The notes: a model not told the origin generated them from the letters alone. Counted from the first letter of the stretch, positions 9,869-24,800 are shown. The stretch is 64,000 bases of DNA from Acidovorax sp. NCPPB 3576 (GCF_028473605.1 NZ_CP097267.1:4642501-4706500); one strand, 5' to 3'. Numbers and translations are program-made.

Positions 9869-10402
9869 TTATTTCTTCTTGGTCTCTTTGATCGTGACTT
9901 TTTCGTCCGAATAACGGATGCCTTTGCCTTTGTAGGGCTCGGGCGGACGAACGGCACGGATCTCAGCGGCCAACTGGCCAACGCGCTGGCGGTCGGCACC
10001 CTTGATCACGATTTCGGTCGGGGTTGGCGTCGCAACCGTGATGCCAGCGGGCATTTCAAAATTCACGGGATGCGAGTACCCCACGTTCAGATTCAGCTTG
10101 GCACCTGCGGCCTGGGCTTTGTAGCCCACACCGATCAAGTTCAGCTTCTTCTCGAAGCCCTTGCTGACACCCACCACCATGTTGTTCACCAACTGGCGGA
10201 TGGTGCCACTCATGGCATTCGCTTCACGGGACTCATTGACAGGCTCAAAGCTGAGCTTGCCGTCCTTGATGGAGACCTTCACAAGCGCGCTCTGGGTCAG
10301 CGACAGCGTGCCGCCCGTACCCTTCACATTGATCTGGTCGTCCTTGATGGACACATCCACACCTGCGGGGATGGTCACCGGCATTTTTCCTACGCGGGAC
10401 AT
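9869..10402 (-). CDS. rplF: 50S ribosomal protein L6
   Basis: 177 residues with two L6 repeats. L6 sits near the factor-binding site. Seen: [17 protein letters not shown], the [13 protein letters not shown] segment in the middle and the C-terminal signature [13 protein letters not shown]. It lies 24 bp after rpsH. Confidence 0.98.
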   Translation of the reverse strand: MSRVGKMPVTIPAGVDVSIKDDQINVKGTGGTLSLTQSALVKVSIKDGKLSFEPVNESREANAMSGTIRQLVNNMVVGVSKGFEKKLNLIGVGYKAQAAGAKLNLNVGYSHPVNFEMPAGITVATPTPTEIVIKGADRQRVGQLAAEIRAVRPPEPYKGKGIRYSDEKVTIKETKKK

Positions 10403-10426
10403 TTCAGTTACTCCTCAATGCCACGT

Positions 10427-10822
10427 TTAAGCGACGTAGCAAAGCACTTCGCCGCCGACACCGGTAGCGCGCGCTTTGCGATCGGTCATCACGCCCTTGG
10501 GTGTCGTGACAATTGCCACACCCAGACCGTTCATGACTTGCGGGATGGAATCACGGCCTTTGTACACACGCAGGCCAGGACGGCTCACGCGCTCGATACG
10601 CTCGATCACCGGACGACCGGCGTAGTACTTCAGTGCGATTTCAAGTTCGGACTTGCCGGCTTCGGTCTTGACCTGGAAGCCGTCGATATAACCCTCGTCC
10701 TTCAGCACTTGTGCGATGGCGATCTTCACTTTGGAAGACGGCACCAGCACGGTTGCCTTGGACACCATTTGCGCGTTGCGAATGCGGGTCAGCAAGTCAG
10801 CGATGGGATCACTCATGCTCAT
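10427..10822 (-). CDS. rpsH: 30S ribosomal protein S8
   Basis: 131 residues. S8 binds the central domain of 16S rRNA and is the translational repressor of the spc operon in E. coli, where its target overlaps the rplE start. Seen: [16 protein letters not shown] at the N-terminus and the C-terminal [20 protein letters not shown]. An additional Met lies two codons upstream of MSDP. It follows rpsN after 20 bp. Confidence 0.98.
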   Translation of the reverse strand: MSMSDPIADLLTRIRNAQMVSKATVLVPSSKVKIAIAQVLKDEGYIDGFQVKTEAGKSELEIALKYYAGRPVIERIERVSRPGLRVYKGRDSIPQVMNGLGVAIVTTPKGVMTDRKARATGVGGEVLCYVA

Positions 10823-10842
10823 GTTGTATCTCTCCTGCCTGC

Positions 10843-11148
10843 TTACCAGCTGGCCTTGGTGACACCAGGGATGTCGCCGGCAAAAGCCAGTTCACGGATC
10901 TTTGCGCGAGCCAGACCGAATTGGCGGAACGTGCCGCGTGGGCGACCGGTGATTTCGCAACGGTTGCGTTGGCGCGTGGGATTGGCATTGCGTGGGAGCT
11001 TTTGCAAACCCAGACGGGCTGCTTCACGCTCTTCATCGCTGCGCTTCATGTCGCTGGCAACTGCCTTCAATTCCGCATACTTTGCTGCGTACTTGGCGGC
11101 CAATTTTTCGCGCTTCAGTTCGCGCTGGATCAAAGCTACTTTAGCCAT
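10843..11148 (-). CDS. rpsN: 30S ribosomal protein S14, zinc-free form
   Basis: 101 residues, the long zinc-free (C-) type: the two CxxC pairs of the short zinc form are absent. Seen: [18 protein letters not shown] helix and the C-terminal [19 protein letters not shown], the S14 signature. It is 8 bp after rplE. Confidence 0.98.
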   Translation of the reverse strand: MAKVALIQRELKREKLAAKYAAKYAELKAVASDMKRSDEEREAARLGLQKLPRNANPTRQRNRCEITGRPRGTFRQFGLARAKIRELAFAGDIPGVTKASW

Positions 11149-11156
11149 ACGCTGCC

Positions 11157-11696
11157 TCAGTTCTTGAACGGGAAACGGAAACCAGCGAGAAGCGCCTTCG
11201 CTTCTTCATCGCTTGTTGCCGTCGTGGTGATGCTGATGTTGAGACCGCGCAAGGCATCCACCTTGTCGTACTCGATTTCAGGGAAAATGATCTGTTCCTT
11301 GACACCGATGTTGTAGTTGCCACGGCCATCGAAAGCCCGGCCAGAGATACCGCGGAAGTCACGGACGCGGGGCAGGGCCACGGTCACGAAACGGTCCAGG
11401 AATTCGTACATCTGAACGCCACGCAGGGTGACCATGCAGCCGATGGCCTGGCCTTCGCGGATCTTGAAACCGGCGATGGCTTTCTTGGCCTTGGTCACCA
11501 CAGGCTTCTGACCAGCGATCTTGGTCAGATCGGCGACGGCATTGTCCATCACCTTCTTGTCCGACACGGCTTCGCTCACACCCATGTTCAGGGTGATCTT
11601 CGTCAGCCGAGGGACTTGCATCGGAGAGGTGTAACCGAACTGCTTGGCGAGTTCGGGGGCGATTTTTTCGCGGTAGTGTTGTTGCAGTCGTGCCAT
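11157..11696 (-). CDS. rplE: 50S ribosomal protein L5
   Basis: 179 residues. L5 binds 5S rRNA and contacts P-site tRNA. Seen: [19 protein letters not shown], the [15 protein letters not shown] motif (about 30-44) and the C-terminal domain with [21 protein letters not shown]. It is 9 bp after rplX. Confidence 0.98.
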   Translation of the reverse strand: MARLQQHYREKIAPELAKQFGYTSPMQVPRLTKITLNMGVSEAVSDKKVMDNAVADLTKIAGQKPVVTKAKKAIAGFKIREGQAIGCMVTLRGVQMYEFLDRFVTVALPRVRDFRGISGRAFDGRGNYNIGVKEQIIFPEIEYDKVDALRGLNISITTTATSDEEAKALLAGFRFPFKN

Positions 11697-11705
11697 GTTG
11701 ACTCC

Positions 11706-12026
11706 TTAGGCCGCCTTGATTTCAGCGCCGCTGGACTTGAACACGCGAACGCGCGCACCATCAGCCTGCACCTTGATACCTACACGATCAGCCTTGCCGG
11801 TAGCCGCATTGAAGATGGCCACGTTGGACTGATGGATCGGCATGGCCTTTTCCACGATGCCGCCAGTCGTACCCTTCATGGGGTTCGGCTTGACGTGCTT
11901 CTTGACCAGGTTGATGCCGTCGATGACCAGATAGGAGTCATCCTTGCGCAGCGACACCGTGCCACGCTTACCCTTGTCGCGCCCGGTGAGCACAACGATT
12001 TCGTCGCCCTTGCGAATCTTGTTCAT
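11706..12026 (-). CDS. rplX: 50S ribosomal protein L24
   Basis: 106 residues. L24 is an assembly initiator of the 50S subunit. The KOW motif is at residues 5-30 ([19 protein letters not shown]), followed by [19 protein letters not shown]. It lies 9 bp after rplN. Confidence 0.98.
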   Translation of the reverse strand: MNKIRKGDEIVVLTGRDKGKRGTVSLRKDDSYLVIDGINLVKKHVKPNPMKGTTGGIVEKAMPIHQSNVAIFNAATGKADRVGIKVQADGARVRVFKSSGAEIKAA

Positions 12027-12035
12027 GGCGCGTCC

Positions 12036-12404
12036 TCAGAGAACTTCAGGAGCCAGAGACACGATCTTCATGAACTTCTCGGTACGCAGTTCACGCGTCA
12101 CGGGCCCGAAGATGCGGGTGCCGATAGGCTCCAGCTTTGCATTGAGCAACACTGCTGCGTTGCCATCGAATTTGACGAGCGAGCCGTCGCCACGACGAAT
12201 ACCCTTCGCCGTACGAACCACCACTGCGCTGTACACCTCGCCTTTTTTGACGCGGCCACGCGGAGCGGCTTCTTTGATGCTCACCTTGATGATGTCGCCA
12301 ACACTGGCGTAACGACGCCTGGAACCACCCAGCACCTTGATGCACAGGACGGACTTCGCGCCGGTGTTGTCGGCAACGTCTAACCGAGATTCTGTTTGGA
12401 TCAT
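12036..12404 (-). CDS. rplN: 50S ribosomal protein L14 (first gene of the operon)
   Basis: 122 residues from the ATG at 12404 ([15 protein letters not shown]). An in-frame extension to 12458 is present but starts outside the family. L14 lies at the subunit interface. Seen: [28 protein letters not shown] at about 20-48 and the C-terminal [10 protein letters not shown]. Here it opens the transcript: no rpsQ, rpmC or rplP precedes it, so the S10 group must lie elsewhere. Confidence 0.98.
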   Translation of the reverse strand: MIQTESRLDVADNTGAKSVLCIKVLGGSRRRYASVGDIIKVSIKEAAPRGRVKKGEVYSAVVVRTAKGIRRGDGSLVKFDGNAAVLLNAKLEPIGTRIFGPVTRELRTEKFMKIVSLAPEVL

Positions 12405-12564
12405 TTCAATATTCCCAACTTGCACCGGCAGGATTGACAGCCCCAGAGAACGCCTCAAGGGCCGAAGATCAGCCAGTCAGTCTTGGGCCCGTCGTCCATG
12501 CCGCAAACCATTTGCAGCATTTCCCGCTGGGCAGAAACCTCGCGCTTTAAACGCGAAGCCTTCG

Positions 12565-12593
12565 ATTTTGTCAAAAAAAGAAAAGGGCGTCAA
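12565..12593 (-). promoter_or_regulatory. Sigma70-type promoter of the rplN-rplQ operon
   Basis: On the minus strand TTGACG (12588-12593) and CAAAAT (12565-12570) are separated by exactly 17 bp. This places the start about 155 bases before rplN, leaving a long leader that contains a CGCG...CGCG inverted repeat (12541-12555). The promoter begins only 6 bp after the glpD stop codon, which supports separate transcription of the ribosomal operon. Confidence 0.7.
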
Positions 12594-12598
12594 GCACT

Positions 12599-14191
12599 TC
12601 AAAGCGGCACATTCAAATACTGCGCAGCCAGCGCCTGAAACGTACTCAGTTGAGGGTCGATGTCTAGTTCCTCCCGCAGGATTGCGGCCACGCGCGGCGC
12701 CAGGCGGGCAGCCTGAGCGGCATCGAGAAAAAGCATCCGGCTGCGGCGGGCCAGCACATCTTCCACCGTGCGGGCGTATTCATAGCGCGCGGCGAATCGC
12801 ACCATTGCCTCGGTCAGCCCCTCTGCCAGCACGGCGCCCGCCCCTGACAAGGCTGCGATGAAGGGCGCTTCGCTGCCATAGGAGTGAAGGCCCTGGGGTG
12901 CGCTGATGCGGTGCTCGACCGCCTTCTGAGGAGCGCCAACCAAGGGAAGCATGCGCGTCACGCCGCTGGCGCGCCCCTCCAGCAGTCCCGCAGTGAAGCA
13001 TTTTTGCAACACATCCTCCGCCATGGCGCGGTAGGTGGTCCATTTCCCGCCGGTCACGGTGACCAGTCCGCTGGCACTCGCGATCACCGTGTGTTCGCGG
13101 CTGATGCTCTTCGTGTTGTCGCCATCGTCGTCCTGCGGCTTGACCAGGGGACGCAGCCCAACCCAGATGCTGCGCACATCCGAAGGCGCTGGCGCACGCG
13201 TCAGATACCGTGCGGATTCGCTGAGGATGAAAGCCACTTCTTCTTTGAACGGCAAGGGCTCGCGTGCCAAGTCCTGGCGCGGACTGTCGGTCGTCCCGAG
13301 GATGACCTTGCCCAGCCACGGCACGGCAAAGAGCACCCGGCCATCGGCGGTCTTGGGAACCATGAGTGCATGGTCGGAAGGCAGAAACTCGCGGTCCACC
13401 ACGATGTGCACGCCCTGGCTGGGCGCCACGATGGGCTTGGCAGGACGGCCGAGTGCCGCAGCGTCCTGCTGGCGGAACGCATCCACCCACACGCCGGTGG
13501 CGTTGACTACGCACTTTGCCCGGATGGTGTATGTCGTGCCGGTTTCGCGGTCCTCGCAGATCAAACCCGAAACCTTGCCGCCTTCGTGCACCAGTTCGTT
13601 CGCGGAACAGTAATTGACCAGCAACGCCCCCCGCTGCGCTGCCGTACGGGCCAGCGCGAGCGCCAGGCGGGCATCGTCGAACTGGCCGTCCCAGTATTTG
13701 ACCCCGCCCTTGAGCCCCTCCTTGCGGGCGGTGGGCAGCAGCCGCAAGGTGCTTTCCCGGCCCAGAAACTCGGTGGCGCCCAAGCCGGCTTTGCCCGCGA
13801 GAATGTCATAGGCCTTCAAACCCACGCCGTAGAACGGCGTTTCCCAATAGCGGTACGACGGCATCACGAAAGGCAGCGGCTGGGCCAAATGCGGCGCGTT
13901 GTTCAGCAGCGTGGTGCGCTCGTGCAGCGCTTCTCGCACGAGGGAGATGTTGCCTTGCGCCAGATAGCGCACCCCCCCATGCACCAGCTTGGTGGCCCGC
14001 GAGGACGTGCCCTTGGCAAAGTCGTGCGACTCCACCAGGACCACGCTGAAGCCCCTCGCGGCAGCGTCCAGCGCCACGCCCAGGCCCGTCGCGCCCCCGC
14101 CAATCACCGCCAGGTCGTAAAGGCGAGGCTCGGCCAGCCGCGCCATCAGTTCGGAGCGCTTGGTGTACAGGGGGGTGGTCACGGTATTCAT
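12599..14191 (-). CDS. glpD: Aerobic glycerol-3-phosphate dehydrogenase
   Basis: 530 residues from the ATG at 14191 (MNTVTTPLYTKRSEL). GlpD oxidises sn-glycerol-3-phosphate to dihydroxyacetone phosphate at the inner membrane, passing electrons to ubiquinone through FAD. The FAD dinucleotide fold is YDLAVIGGGATGLGVALDAA (25-44). Other family segments are SRATKLVHGGVRYL and the DAO C-terminal domain with VTGGKWTTYRAMAED. It lies 153 bp after the transporter operon and has its own operator (14221-14240) and a hairpin separating it from the upstream gene. Confidence 0.97.
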   Translation of the reverse strand: MNTVTTPLYTKRSELMARLAEPRLYDLAVIGGGATGLGVALDAAARGFSVVLVESHDFAKGTSSRATKLVHGGVRYLAQGNISLVREALHERTTLLNNAPHLAQPLPFVMPSYRYWETPFYGVGLKAYDILAGKAGLGATEFLGRESTLRLLPTARKEGLKGGVKYWDGQFDDARLALALARTAAQRGALLVNYCSANELVHEGGKVSGLICEDRETGTTYTIRAKCVVNATGVWVDAFRQQDAAALGRPAKPIVAPSQGVHIVVDREFLPSDHALMVPKTADGRVLFAVPWLGKVILGTTDSPRQDLAREPLPFKEEVAFILSESARYLTRAPAPSDVRSIWVGLRPLVKPQDDDGDNTKSISREHTVIASASGLVTVTGGKWTTYRAMAEDVLQKCFTAGLLEGRASGVTRMLPLVGAPQKAVEHRISAPQGLHSYGSEAPFIAALSGAGAVLAEGLTEAMVRFAARYEYARTVEDVLARRSRMLFLDAAQAARLAPRVAAILREELDIDPQLSTFQALAAQYLNVPL

Positions 14192-14220
14192 GGGGTCGAT
14201 TGTCCATGCGTCTCGGAAAA

Positions 14221-14240
14221 ACCAAGGGTTAACCCTTGAT
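14221..14240 (-). promoter_or_regulatory. Palindromic operator upstream of glpD (probable GlpR site)
   Basis: ACCAAGG-GTTAAC-CCTTGAT; the inner 16 bases (14223-14238) are a perfect palindrome. It starts 29 bases before the glpD ATG. The half-sites match the operators at 20611 and 22347, apart from one base in the left arm and a 6-base instead of 5-base centre. Assignment to GlpR is inference from shared location at glp genes. Confidence 0.7.
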
Positions 14241-14307
14241 TCACCGCAAAAAACAAATCCGCCCAAGCCCTTGCAGACAAGGACGAGGGCGGGAGGTGGG
14301 CAAACCA

Positions 14308-14332
14308 GGCCGGCGGTGCGTGGGCGCCGGCC
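14308..14332 (-). terminator. GC hairpin after the glycerol-binding protein gene
   Basis: Perfect 8-bp stem GGCCGGCG (14308-14315) / CGCCGGCC (14325-14332) 12 bases after the stop codon of the binding-protein gene, followed on the minus strand by TGGTTTG. Without a proper U-run it is at best a weak terminator or a 3'-end stabiliser. Confidence 0.4.
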
Positions 14333-14344
14333 CATCCTGCCGGG

Positions 14345-16075
<1,731 letters not shown>

Positions 16076-16188
16076 AGTGCTTGTCTCCTGATAGTCAGTT
16101 GAATCGACTCCCCTTTGCATTCCAGCGGCCGCCGGGTCCGGGGGATGGGTCGGACCGGCGGCAGAGAAAACCCCAGGCAGCCGCGCCG

Positions 16189-16497
16189 TCAGCCCTTGCG
16201 CAGGATCAGCGCCAGCAACGCCATCGACAGCACGAAGCTGATCCAGATCGACGGCTCGGCCGACAGCGAGAACCATTGCATCAAATGCCCGCTGATGCCC
16301 ACGAACGCCAGGTTCACGTAGGCGGCGGCCAGCAGCCCGATGAAGAGGCGGTCGCCGCGCGTCGTCGCCAGCGGCAGCCAGCCACGCCGGAGCGTGGTGG
16401 GTGACTTGATTTCCCACACCGTCATGCCGGCCAGCATGAGCACGATGCACAGGAAGAAAACGGCCACCGGCGTGGTCCAGGCCATCCACTCAAACAT
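16189..16497 (-). CDS. Small membrane protein of the glycerol transporter operon (DUF2160-like)
   Basis: 102 residues with three or four hydrophobic segments: about 8-28, 47-70 and 82-100. It starts MFEWMAWTTPVAVFF. A protein of this kind lies between the permease and the binding-protein gene in glycerol ABC operons of several Proteobacteria; its role is unknown and might be to stabilise the permease. It is separated from the permease gene by 151 bp that contain a GC-rich structured element. Confidence 0.8.
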   Translation of the reverse strand: MFEWMAWTTPVAVFFLCIVLMLAGMTVWEIKSPTTLRRGWLPLATTRGDRLFIGLLAAAYVNLAFVGISGHLMQWFSLSAEPSIWISFVLSMALLALILRKG

Positions 16498-16500
16498 GGT

Positions 16501-16600
16501 TACCCCCCTGAGCGCCTGCGGCGCTTCCCCCCAGGGGGACGCAGCTGGTGGCCGGGCAAAGCCCGTTCCACGGCTGCCGCTCCCCTTGGACGCATCGCGC
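16501..16600. repeat. GC-rich structured intergenic element
   Basis: Within the gap between the second permease and the small membrane protein there are nested inverted repeats: CCCCCCTGAG with CAGGGGG, GCGCC/GGCGC and GGGC-AAA-GCCC. The composition and nested hairpins resemble dispersed elements that I recall from Comamonadaceae intergenic DNA. No second copy was found in this window, so the repeat status is inference. Confidence 0.35.
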
Positions 16601-16648
16601 GCTCTGCTGTGAAAGTGTGTGATTCATGCTGGTGCTCCCTTTCACACG

Positions 16649-17453
16649 TCAAACCCGACCCATCGCGAAACCCTTCGCGATGTAGTGCCGCACGAACCAG
16701 ATGACGATGGCGCCCGGCACGATGGTGAGCACGCCGGCCGCGGCCAGGGTCGCCCAGTCCATGCCGGAAGCGCTCACGGTGCGCGTCATCGTCGCCACGA
16801 TGGGCTTGGCGTTCACGCTGGTGAGCGTGCGCGCCAGCAGCAGCTCGACCCAGCTGAACATGAAGCAAAAGAACGCTGCCACACCCACGCCGGCCTTGAT
16901 GAGCGGCAGGAAGATGGTCAGGAAAAAGCGCGGGAAGCTGTAGCCGTCGATGTACGCCGTCTCGTCGATCTCGCGCGGGATGCCGGTCATGAAGCCTTCC
17001 AGGATCCACACCGCCAGCGGCACGTTGAACAGCAGGTGGGCCAGTGCCACGGCGATGTGCGTGTCCATCAGCCCCACGGTCGTGTAGAGCTGGAAGAACG
17101 GCAGCAGGAACACCGCCGGCGGCGTCATGCGGTTGGTCAACAGCCAGAAGAACACGTGCTTGTCGCCCAGGAACTGGTAGCGCGAGAACGCATAGGCCGC
17201 CGGCAGCGCCACGGTGAGCGAGATCACCGTGTTGATGGCCACGTAGATCAGGCTGTTGATGTAGCCGGAGTACCAGGACTCGTCGGTGAAGATGGTCTTG
17301 TAGTTGTCCCAGGTGAAATGCTGGGGAAAGAACGAGAACGTGGAGAGGATCTCCGCGTTCGTCTTGAAGCTCATGTTGACCATCCAGTAGATGGGCAGCA
17401 GCGCGAAGACGATGTAGGCCGCAAGGAAGAGGCTCCGCTTGCGAAAGCGCTTT

Positions 17454-17461
<8 letters not shown>
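16649..17461 (-). CDS. glpQ: Glycerol ABC transporter permease (GlpQ-type)
   Basis: 270 residues, six predicted membrane helices. The cytoplasmic EAA loop that docks to the ATPases is EGFMTGIPREIDETAYIDG (155-173). Family: carbohydrate-type permease (UgpE/MalG-like). The start overlaps the end of the upstream permease by 8 bp, so the two permeases are translationally coupled. With GlpP it should form the heterodimeric channel for glycerol in the inner membrane. Confidence 0.9.
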
Positions 17462-18346
<885 letters not shown>

Positions 18347-18350
<4 letters not shown>

Positions 18351-19423
18351 GCCAGCAGTTCCTCGTTTTGGTAGAAGCAGGTGTGGCGCCCCAGCACCTG
18401 CAGCCAGACGGTGTCGCCCGCCGAAGGCACGGGCCCGCCCGTGCCCAGGCGGGCCTTGAGCGTGTACTCGCCCACGCGGGCCGTGAGCAGGAAGTAGGTG
18501 CCGATGTCCTGCACCTTCTCCACCGTGCAGGGCAGCGCGCCGGGCTGTCCGGCCGTGGCGATGGCCAGGTATTCGGGGCGCACGCCCACCTGCAGCGCGC
18601 CGGCCGGCAGGGCCTTGCCCGCGGGCCGCGCCAGGCGGTGGCCCGCGACGACGATGGCGTCCGCCTCGCCCTGCGCGGGCAGGAAGTTCATGCCCGGCGA
18701 GCCGATGAAGTGGCCCACGAACACGTGCTGCGGCCGCTCGAACAGCGCATCGGCCGCGCCCACCTGCACGGCGCGCCCGCGCGTCATCACCACCACCTCT
18801 TCGGCGAAGGTCAGCGCCTCCACCTGGTCGTGGGTCACGTAGATCAGGGTCAGCTTGAGCTCGTGGTGGATCTGCTTGAGCTTGCGGCGCAGCTGCCACT
18901 TGAGGTGCGGATCGATCACCGTGAGCGGCTCGTCGAAGAGCACGGCCGCCACGTCCGAGCGCACCAGGCCGCGCCCGAGCGAGATCTTCTGCTTGGCATC
19001 GGCCGCCAGGCCCGAGGCGCGCTGATCGAGCTGCCCGCTCATGTCCAGCATCTCGGCGATCTGGCCGACGCGCTGGCGGATCTGGGCCTCGGGCACCTTG
19101 CGGTTCTTGAGCGGAAAGGCGAGGTTCTCGGCCACCGTCATGGTGTCGTAGATCACCGGGAACTGAAACACCTGGGCGATGTTGCGCTCCTGCGGGCTCG
19201 CGTGGGTGACGTCCTTGCCGTCGAACAGCACGCGCCCCTGCGAGGGCACGAGCAGGCCCGACATGATGTTGAGCATGGTCGTCTTGCCGCACCCCGAGGG
19301 GCCGAGCAAGGCGTAGGCGCCGCCGTCGCGGAACTCCATCGACAGCGGCAGCAGCGCGTAGTCGCTGTCCTGCTGCGGGTTGGGCTTGTAGGCGTGCGCC
19401 AGATCCAGATTGATGCGCGCCAT
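18347..19423 (-). CDS. glpT: Glycerol ABC transporter ATPase (GlpT-type), degenerate signature
   Basis: 358 residues from the ATG at 19423. Walker A is GPSGCGKTT (41-49), Q-loop glutamine in QVFQFP, Walker B plus catalytic glutamate LFDEP (162-166) and the switch histidine in VTHDQ (H198). The ABC signature is degenerate: LAADAKQKISLGRG (139-152) replaces LSGGQ. A C-terminal MalK-type OB region follows (about 240-358). It starts one base after the partner ATPase gene. The two ATPases are not interchangeable: see the finding on asymmetry. Confidence 0.9.
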
Positions 19424-19424
19424 C

Positions 19425-20507
<1,083 letters not shown>

Positions 20508-20907
20508 GCAGCTACCCCATTTCTGCGACCCGAACCGCAGCGCAGAGCGCGCACGGCCAAGTCTTCGTTGTTCGATTGCGATCATTTTTGTTGTTTTGTG
20601 ATCGTTTTGAATCAAGGTTTACCCTTGATTGATTCGTTTTTGTTCGCTTGGCGCCAGTGGCGCGCCCAGCCCCACCGTCAGCGCGCCGTGCAACGAAAGA
20701 CGTCTGCAGCGAGGGCGATTGCCAAAAAACAGCGTCTCCAGCGCACTCCGTCCTCTGGAGGTTCCGGGTTTTCCCCTGTGTCGCAAACGCCCTGCTCGGT
20801 ATTCACACCCTTTACCGCTTGAAACATTGCCCCTAGTCTCGGGCTTCATTCACGAGCGTCGGCGGCGTCGGCGGCGCTCCCGTCCAATTTCGTATCTGGG
20901 AGATGTC
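20508..20907. other. 400-bp divergent regulatory region between glpS and porin
   Basis: No gene is supported here. It holds the glp operator composite (20599-20650), several AACGA/TCGTT half-motifs on the glpS side (20565-20610), and near the porin a GAGCG...CGCTC inverted repeat around two GTCGGCGGC units (20855-20880). Porin promoter elements could not be assigned with confidence. Confidence 0.6.
20599..20650. promoter_or_regulatory. glp operator composite (copy 2), transporter/porin divergon
   Basis: TGATCGTTT at 20599, the palindrome ATCAAGG-TTTAC-CCTTGAT at 20611-20629, then TTCGTTTTTGTTCGCTT at 20634-20650. The same three blocks in the same order and near-identical spacing recur upstream of glpR (22335-22383). 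The last block resembles TTCG-type sites known for GlpR in other Proteobacteria, so either it or the palindrome may be the actual contact site. Confidence 0.7.
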
Positions 20908-22179
20908 ATGAACAAAATGCGTGTGCTGTCGGTGGCTGTTCTTACCTGTCTATCGTCGGTCGCCATGGCACAAAGCACGTCGGGCATGGCGGGCAGCAGC
21001 AGCCTCAACATGTACGGCATCGTGGACCTGGGCGTCAGCCATGTGACCGGCGGCCCCGGCGGCAACCAGACCCGGCTGATCAGCGGCAACATGGAAGGCT
21101 CGCGCCTGGGCTTCAAGGGCAACGAAGACCTGGGCGGTGGCTACCGCGCGATCTTCACCATGGAAGCGCGGATCGAGGCCGATACCGGCGACACCAGCAA
21201 CCGTCCCGTGTCCCTGGGCCAGTTGCCCGACCGGCTGAGCACGGCCACCTCGCTGGGCCTGCCAGCGGCCCTGCAGCCCGCGGTGACCGCCGTGGCCAAT
21301 CAGATCGGCTCCAACATCGGCGTCAACCTGAACAAAACCTTCTTCGACCGCCAGATATTCAGCGGTCTGGTGACCCCGTTCGGCGCCTTCACGTTCGGCC
21401 GCCAGTACACGCCCGGCTACCTGGCCACCGGCAACTTCGATGTGATGAAGACCGAGTCCAGCCTGTCCCTGGGACAACTGGTGGCGATCCCTAACTCGTT
21501 CGACATCCGGGTCAGCAACTCGATCCAGTACGCCCTGCAAAAGGACGGCCTCACCGCCACCGCCATGTACGCCGCCGGCGAGGTGGCGGGCAAGCCGAGC
21601 GCGCGGCGCCTGCTTGGCATCATGGCGATCTACAAGGGCGACGGCTATTCGTTCGGCGGCGGCTACAACACCCGCAACAACGAACTGGGCGAAAAGTCGC
21701 TCACCACCGGCATCCTGGGTGCCACGCTGGACATCGGCCCGGGCACGCTGTCCGGCCAGTACGCCGTCATCAAGGACGACCACCCGAGCGACCTGTCCAC
21801 CATCGCCGCGAGCCTGTCGGCCAACCCGGCCACGGCGCCGGTGGCGGGCCTGGTGCAGAACGCGTTCATCCAGGGCTTCAAGCAGGACGCCCGCCTGTTC
21901 CAGGTCGGCTACCGCATCACCAGCGGCGTGCACACGGTGACCGTGGCCTACAACAACATGAACGACAAGCGCCCGTTCAATGCCGACCGCTACTCCTACG
22001 GCGCGGCCTACACCTACGCGCTGTCCAAGCGCACCGACGTGAGCGCCGTGCTGACGCACCTGGAAAACAAGAACACTTCGCAGGACTTTCTGGGTGGCAA
22101 CGGTTTCATCGGAGGCGTGGCGGCCTCCCCAGGCAAGGACGTGAACAGCATCGCCGTGTCGATTCGCCACCGGTTCTGA
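20908..22179 (+). CDS. Outer-membrane porin (Gram-negative porin family)
   Basis: 423 residues from the ATG at 20908 (MNKMRVLSVAVLTCL), after GGGAGATG. Signal peptide about 1-21, cleaved after AMA. The mature protein starts as a typical 16-strand betaproteobacterial porin: SSLNMYGIVDLGVSHVTG, then GSRLGFKGNEDLGGGYRAIF and FGRQYTPGYLATG, and it ends in Phe (SIRHRF), the BAM recognition signal. It is divergent from the glycerol transporter operon and followed by glpR, so it may be co-regulated and help glycerol cross the outer membrane; this is inference. Confidence 0.93.
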   Translation: MNKMRVLSVAVLTCLSSVAMAQSTSGMAGSSSLNMYGIVDLGVSHVTGGPGGNQTRLISGNMEGSRLGFKGNEDLGGGYRAIFTMEARIEADTGDTSNRPVSLGQLPDRLSTATSLGLPAALQPAVTAVANQIGSNIGVNLNKTFFDRQIFSGLVTPFGAFTFGRQYTPGYLATGNFDVMKTESSLSLGQLVAIPNSFDIRVSNSIQYALQKDGLTATAMYAAGEVAGKPSARRLLGIMAIYKGDGYSFGGGYNTRNNELGEKSLTTGILGATLDIGPGTLSGQYAVIKDDHPSDLSTIAASLSANPATAPVAGLVQNAFIQGFKQDARLFQVGYRITSGVHTVTVAYNNMNDKRPFNADRYSYGAAYTYALSKRTDVSAVLTHLENKNTSQDFLGGNGFIGGVAASPGKDVNSIAVSIRHRF

Positions 22180-22222
22180 CGCGCTCCGCAGTCTTCCAAA
22201 AGAAGCCTTTGGCCGCCGAGAC

Positions 22223-22248
22223 AAATCCCCCGCAAGGGGGATTTTTTT
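22223..22248 (+). terminator. Intrinsic terminator after porin
   Basis: AAATCCCCC (22223-22231), loop GCAA, GGGGGATTT (22236-22244) continuing into a run of seven T. It lies 44 bp after the porin stop codon and cleanly separates porin from glpR. Confidence 0.92.
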
Positions 22249-22334
22249 CGTCCGGGGCCACCGAAAACCTTGCGGGGCACCGACCGCGGCACCCTCCGCC
22301 TCAGCGTTCGATCCGGATCGGGATTGTTGCTTCT

Positions 22335-22383
22335 TGATCGTTTCCCATCAAGGTTTACCCTTGATCCGTTCGTTTTGGTTCGC
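22335..22383. promoter_or_regulatory. glp operator composite (copy 3), upstream of glpR
   Basis: TGATCGTTT at 22335, the palindrome ATCAAGG-TTTAC-CCTTGAT at 22347-22365, then TTCGTTTTGGTTCGCTT at 22367-22383. It ends 68 bases before the glpR GTG. Same layout as copy 2, which implies autoregulation of glpR and control of glpK in the same transcript. Confidence 0.7.
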
Positions 22384-22450
22384 TTTAAAGTCAGGCCAGC
22401 CCTTTTTGCATGCACTGCGCTTTCACTTCGCTTCGTTGCCAGACCCCCAC

Positions 22451-23215
22451 GTGAACACCAACCCCCGCCAACTGCGCCTGCTCGAAGAAGTCCGCTCCCG
22501 CCAGTCCGCCACCGTGGAGCAACTGGCCGATACCTTGGGCGTGACGCTGCAGACCGTGCGGCGCGACGTGCAGCGGCTGGCCGAACTGGGGCTGGTGCGG
22601 CGGTTCCACGGCGGCGTGCGGGTGCCGACCTCCACCGTCGAGAACCTCGGGCACACGCAGCGCGAAACCCTGCATGCCGACGGCAAGGCCCGCATCGCGC
22701 GCGCCGTGGCAGCCCAGGTGCCCAACGACTGCTCGCTGATCCTCAACATCGGCACCACCACCGAAGCCATCGCCCGTGCGCTCATGCACCACCGGGGCCT
22801 GCGCGTCATCACCAACAACCTGAACGTGGCCGCCATCCTGAGCGGCAAGCCCGACTTCGAAGTCATCGTGGCCGGCGGCGTGGTGCGCTCGCGCGACCGC
22901 GGCATCGTGGGCGAAGCCGCGGTGGATTTCATCCGCCAGTTCCGGGTGGACATCGCGCTCATCGGCATCTCCGGCATCGAATCGGACGGCACGCTGCGCG
23001 ACTTCGATTACCGCGAGGTGAAGGTGGCGCAAACCATCATCGCCCAGGCCCGCGAGGTCTGGCTGGCCGCAGACCACAGCAAGTTCAGCCGCGCGGCGAT
23101 GGTGCAGGCCGCCACGCTGGCGCAGATCGGCCGGCTGTTCACCGATGCGCCGCCGCCCGAGCCCTTTCCCGCGCTGCTGCGCGATGCCGGTGTGGACTGC
23201 ACCGTCGCCGGATGA
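22451..23215 (+). CDS. glpR: DeoR-family glycerol regulon repressor
   Basis: 254 residues from a GTG at 22451 ([13 protein letters not shown]); the open frame begins upstream but there it crosses the operator. N-terminal winged helix-turn-helix (about 6-60, with [20 protein letters not shown]) and a DeoRC phosphosugar-sensing domain with [14 protein letters not shown] (98-111). Expected to release DNA on binding glycerol-3-phosphate. It precedes glpK by 52 bp on the same strand, and identical operators lie at glpD, the transporter and itself. Confidence 0.93.
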   Translation: MNTNPRQLRLLEEVRSRQSATVEQLADTLGVTLQTVRRDVQRLAELGLVRRFHGGVRVPTSTVENLGHTQRETLHADGKARIARAVAAQVPNDCSLILNIGTTTEAIARALMHHRGLRVITNNLNVAAILSGKPDFEVIVAGGVVRSRDRGIVGEAAVDFIRQFRVDIALIGISGIESDGTLRDFDYREVKVAQTIIAQAREVWLAADHSKFSRAAMVQAATLAQIGRLFTDAPPPEPFPALLRDAGVDCTVAG

Positions 23216-23267
23216 GGCCCCCACGGCCCCGCGGCACCCCGCCGGCCCTTTCCCTACAGAACACACC

Positions 23268-24800
<1,533 letters not shown>

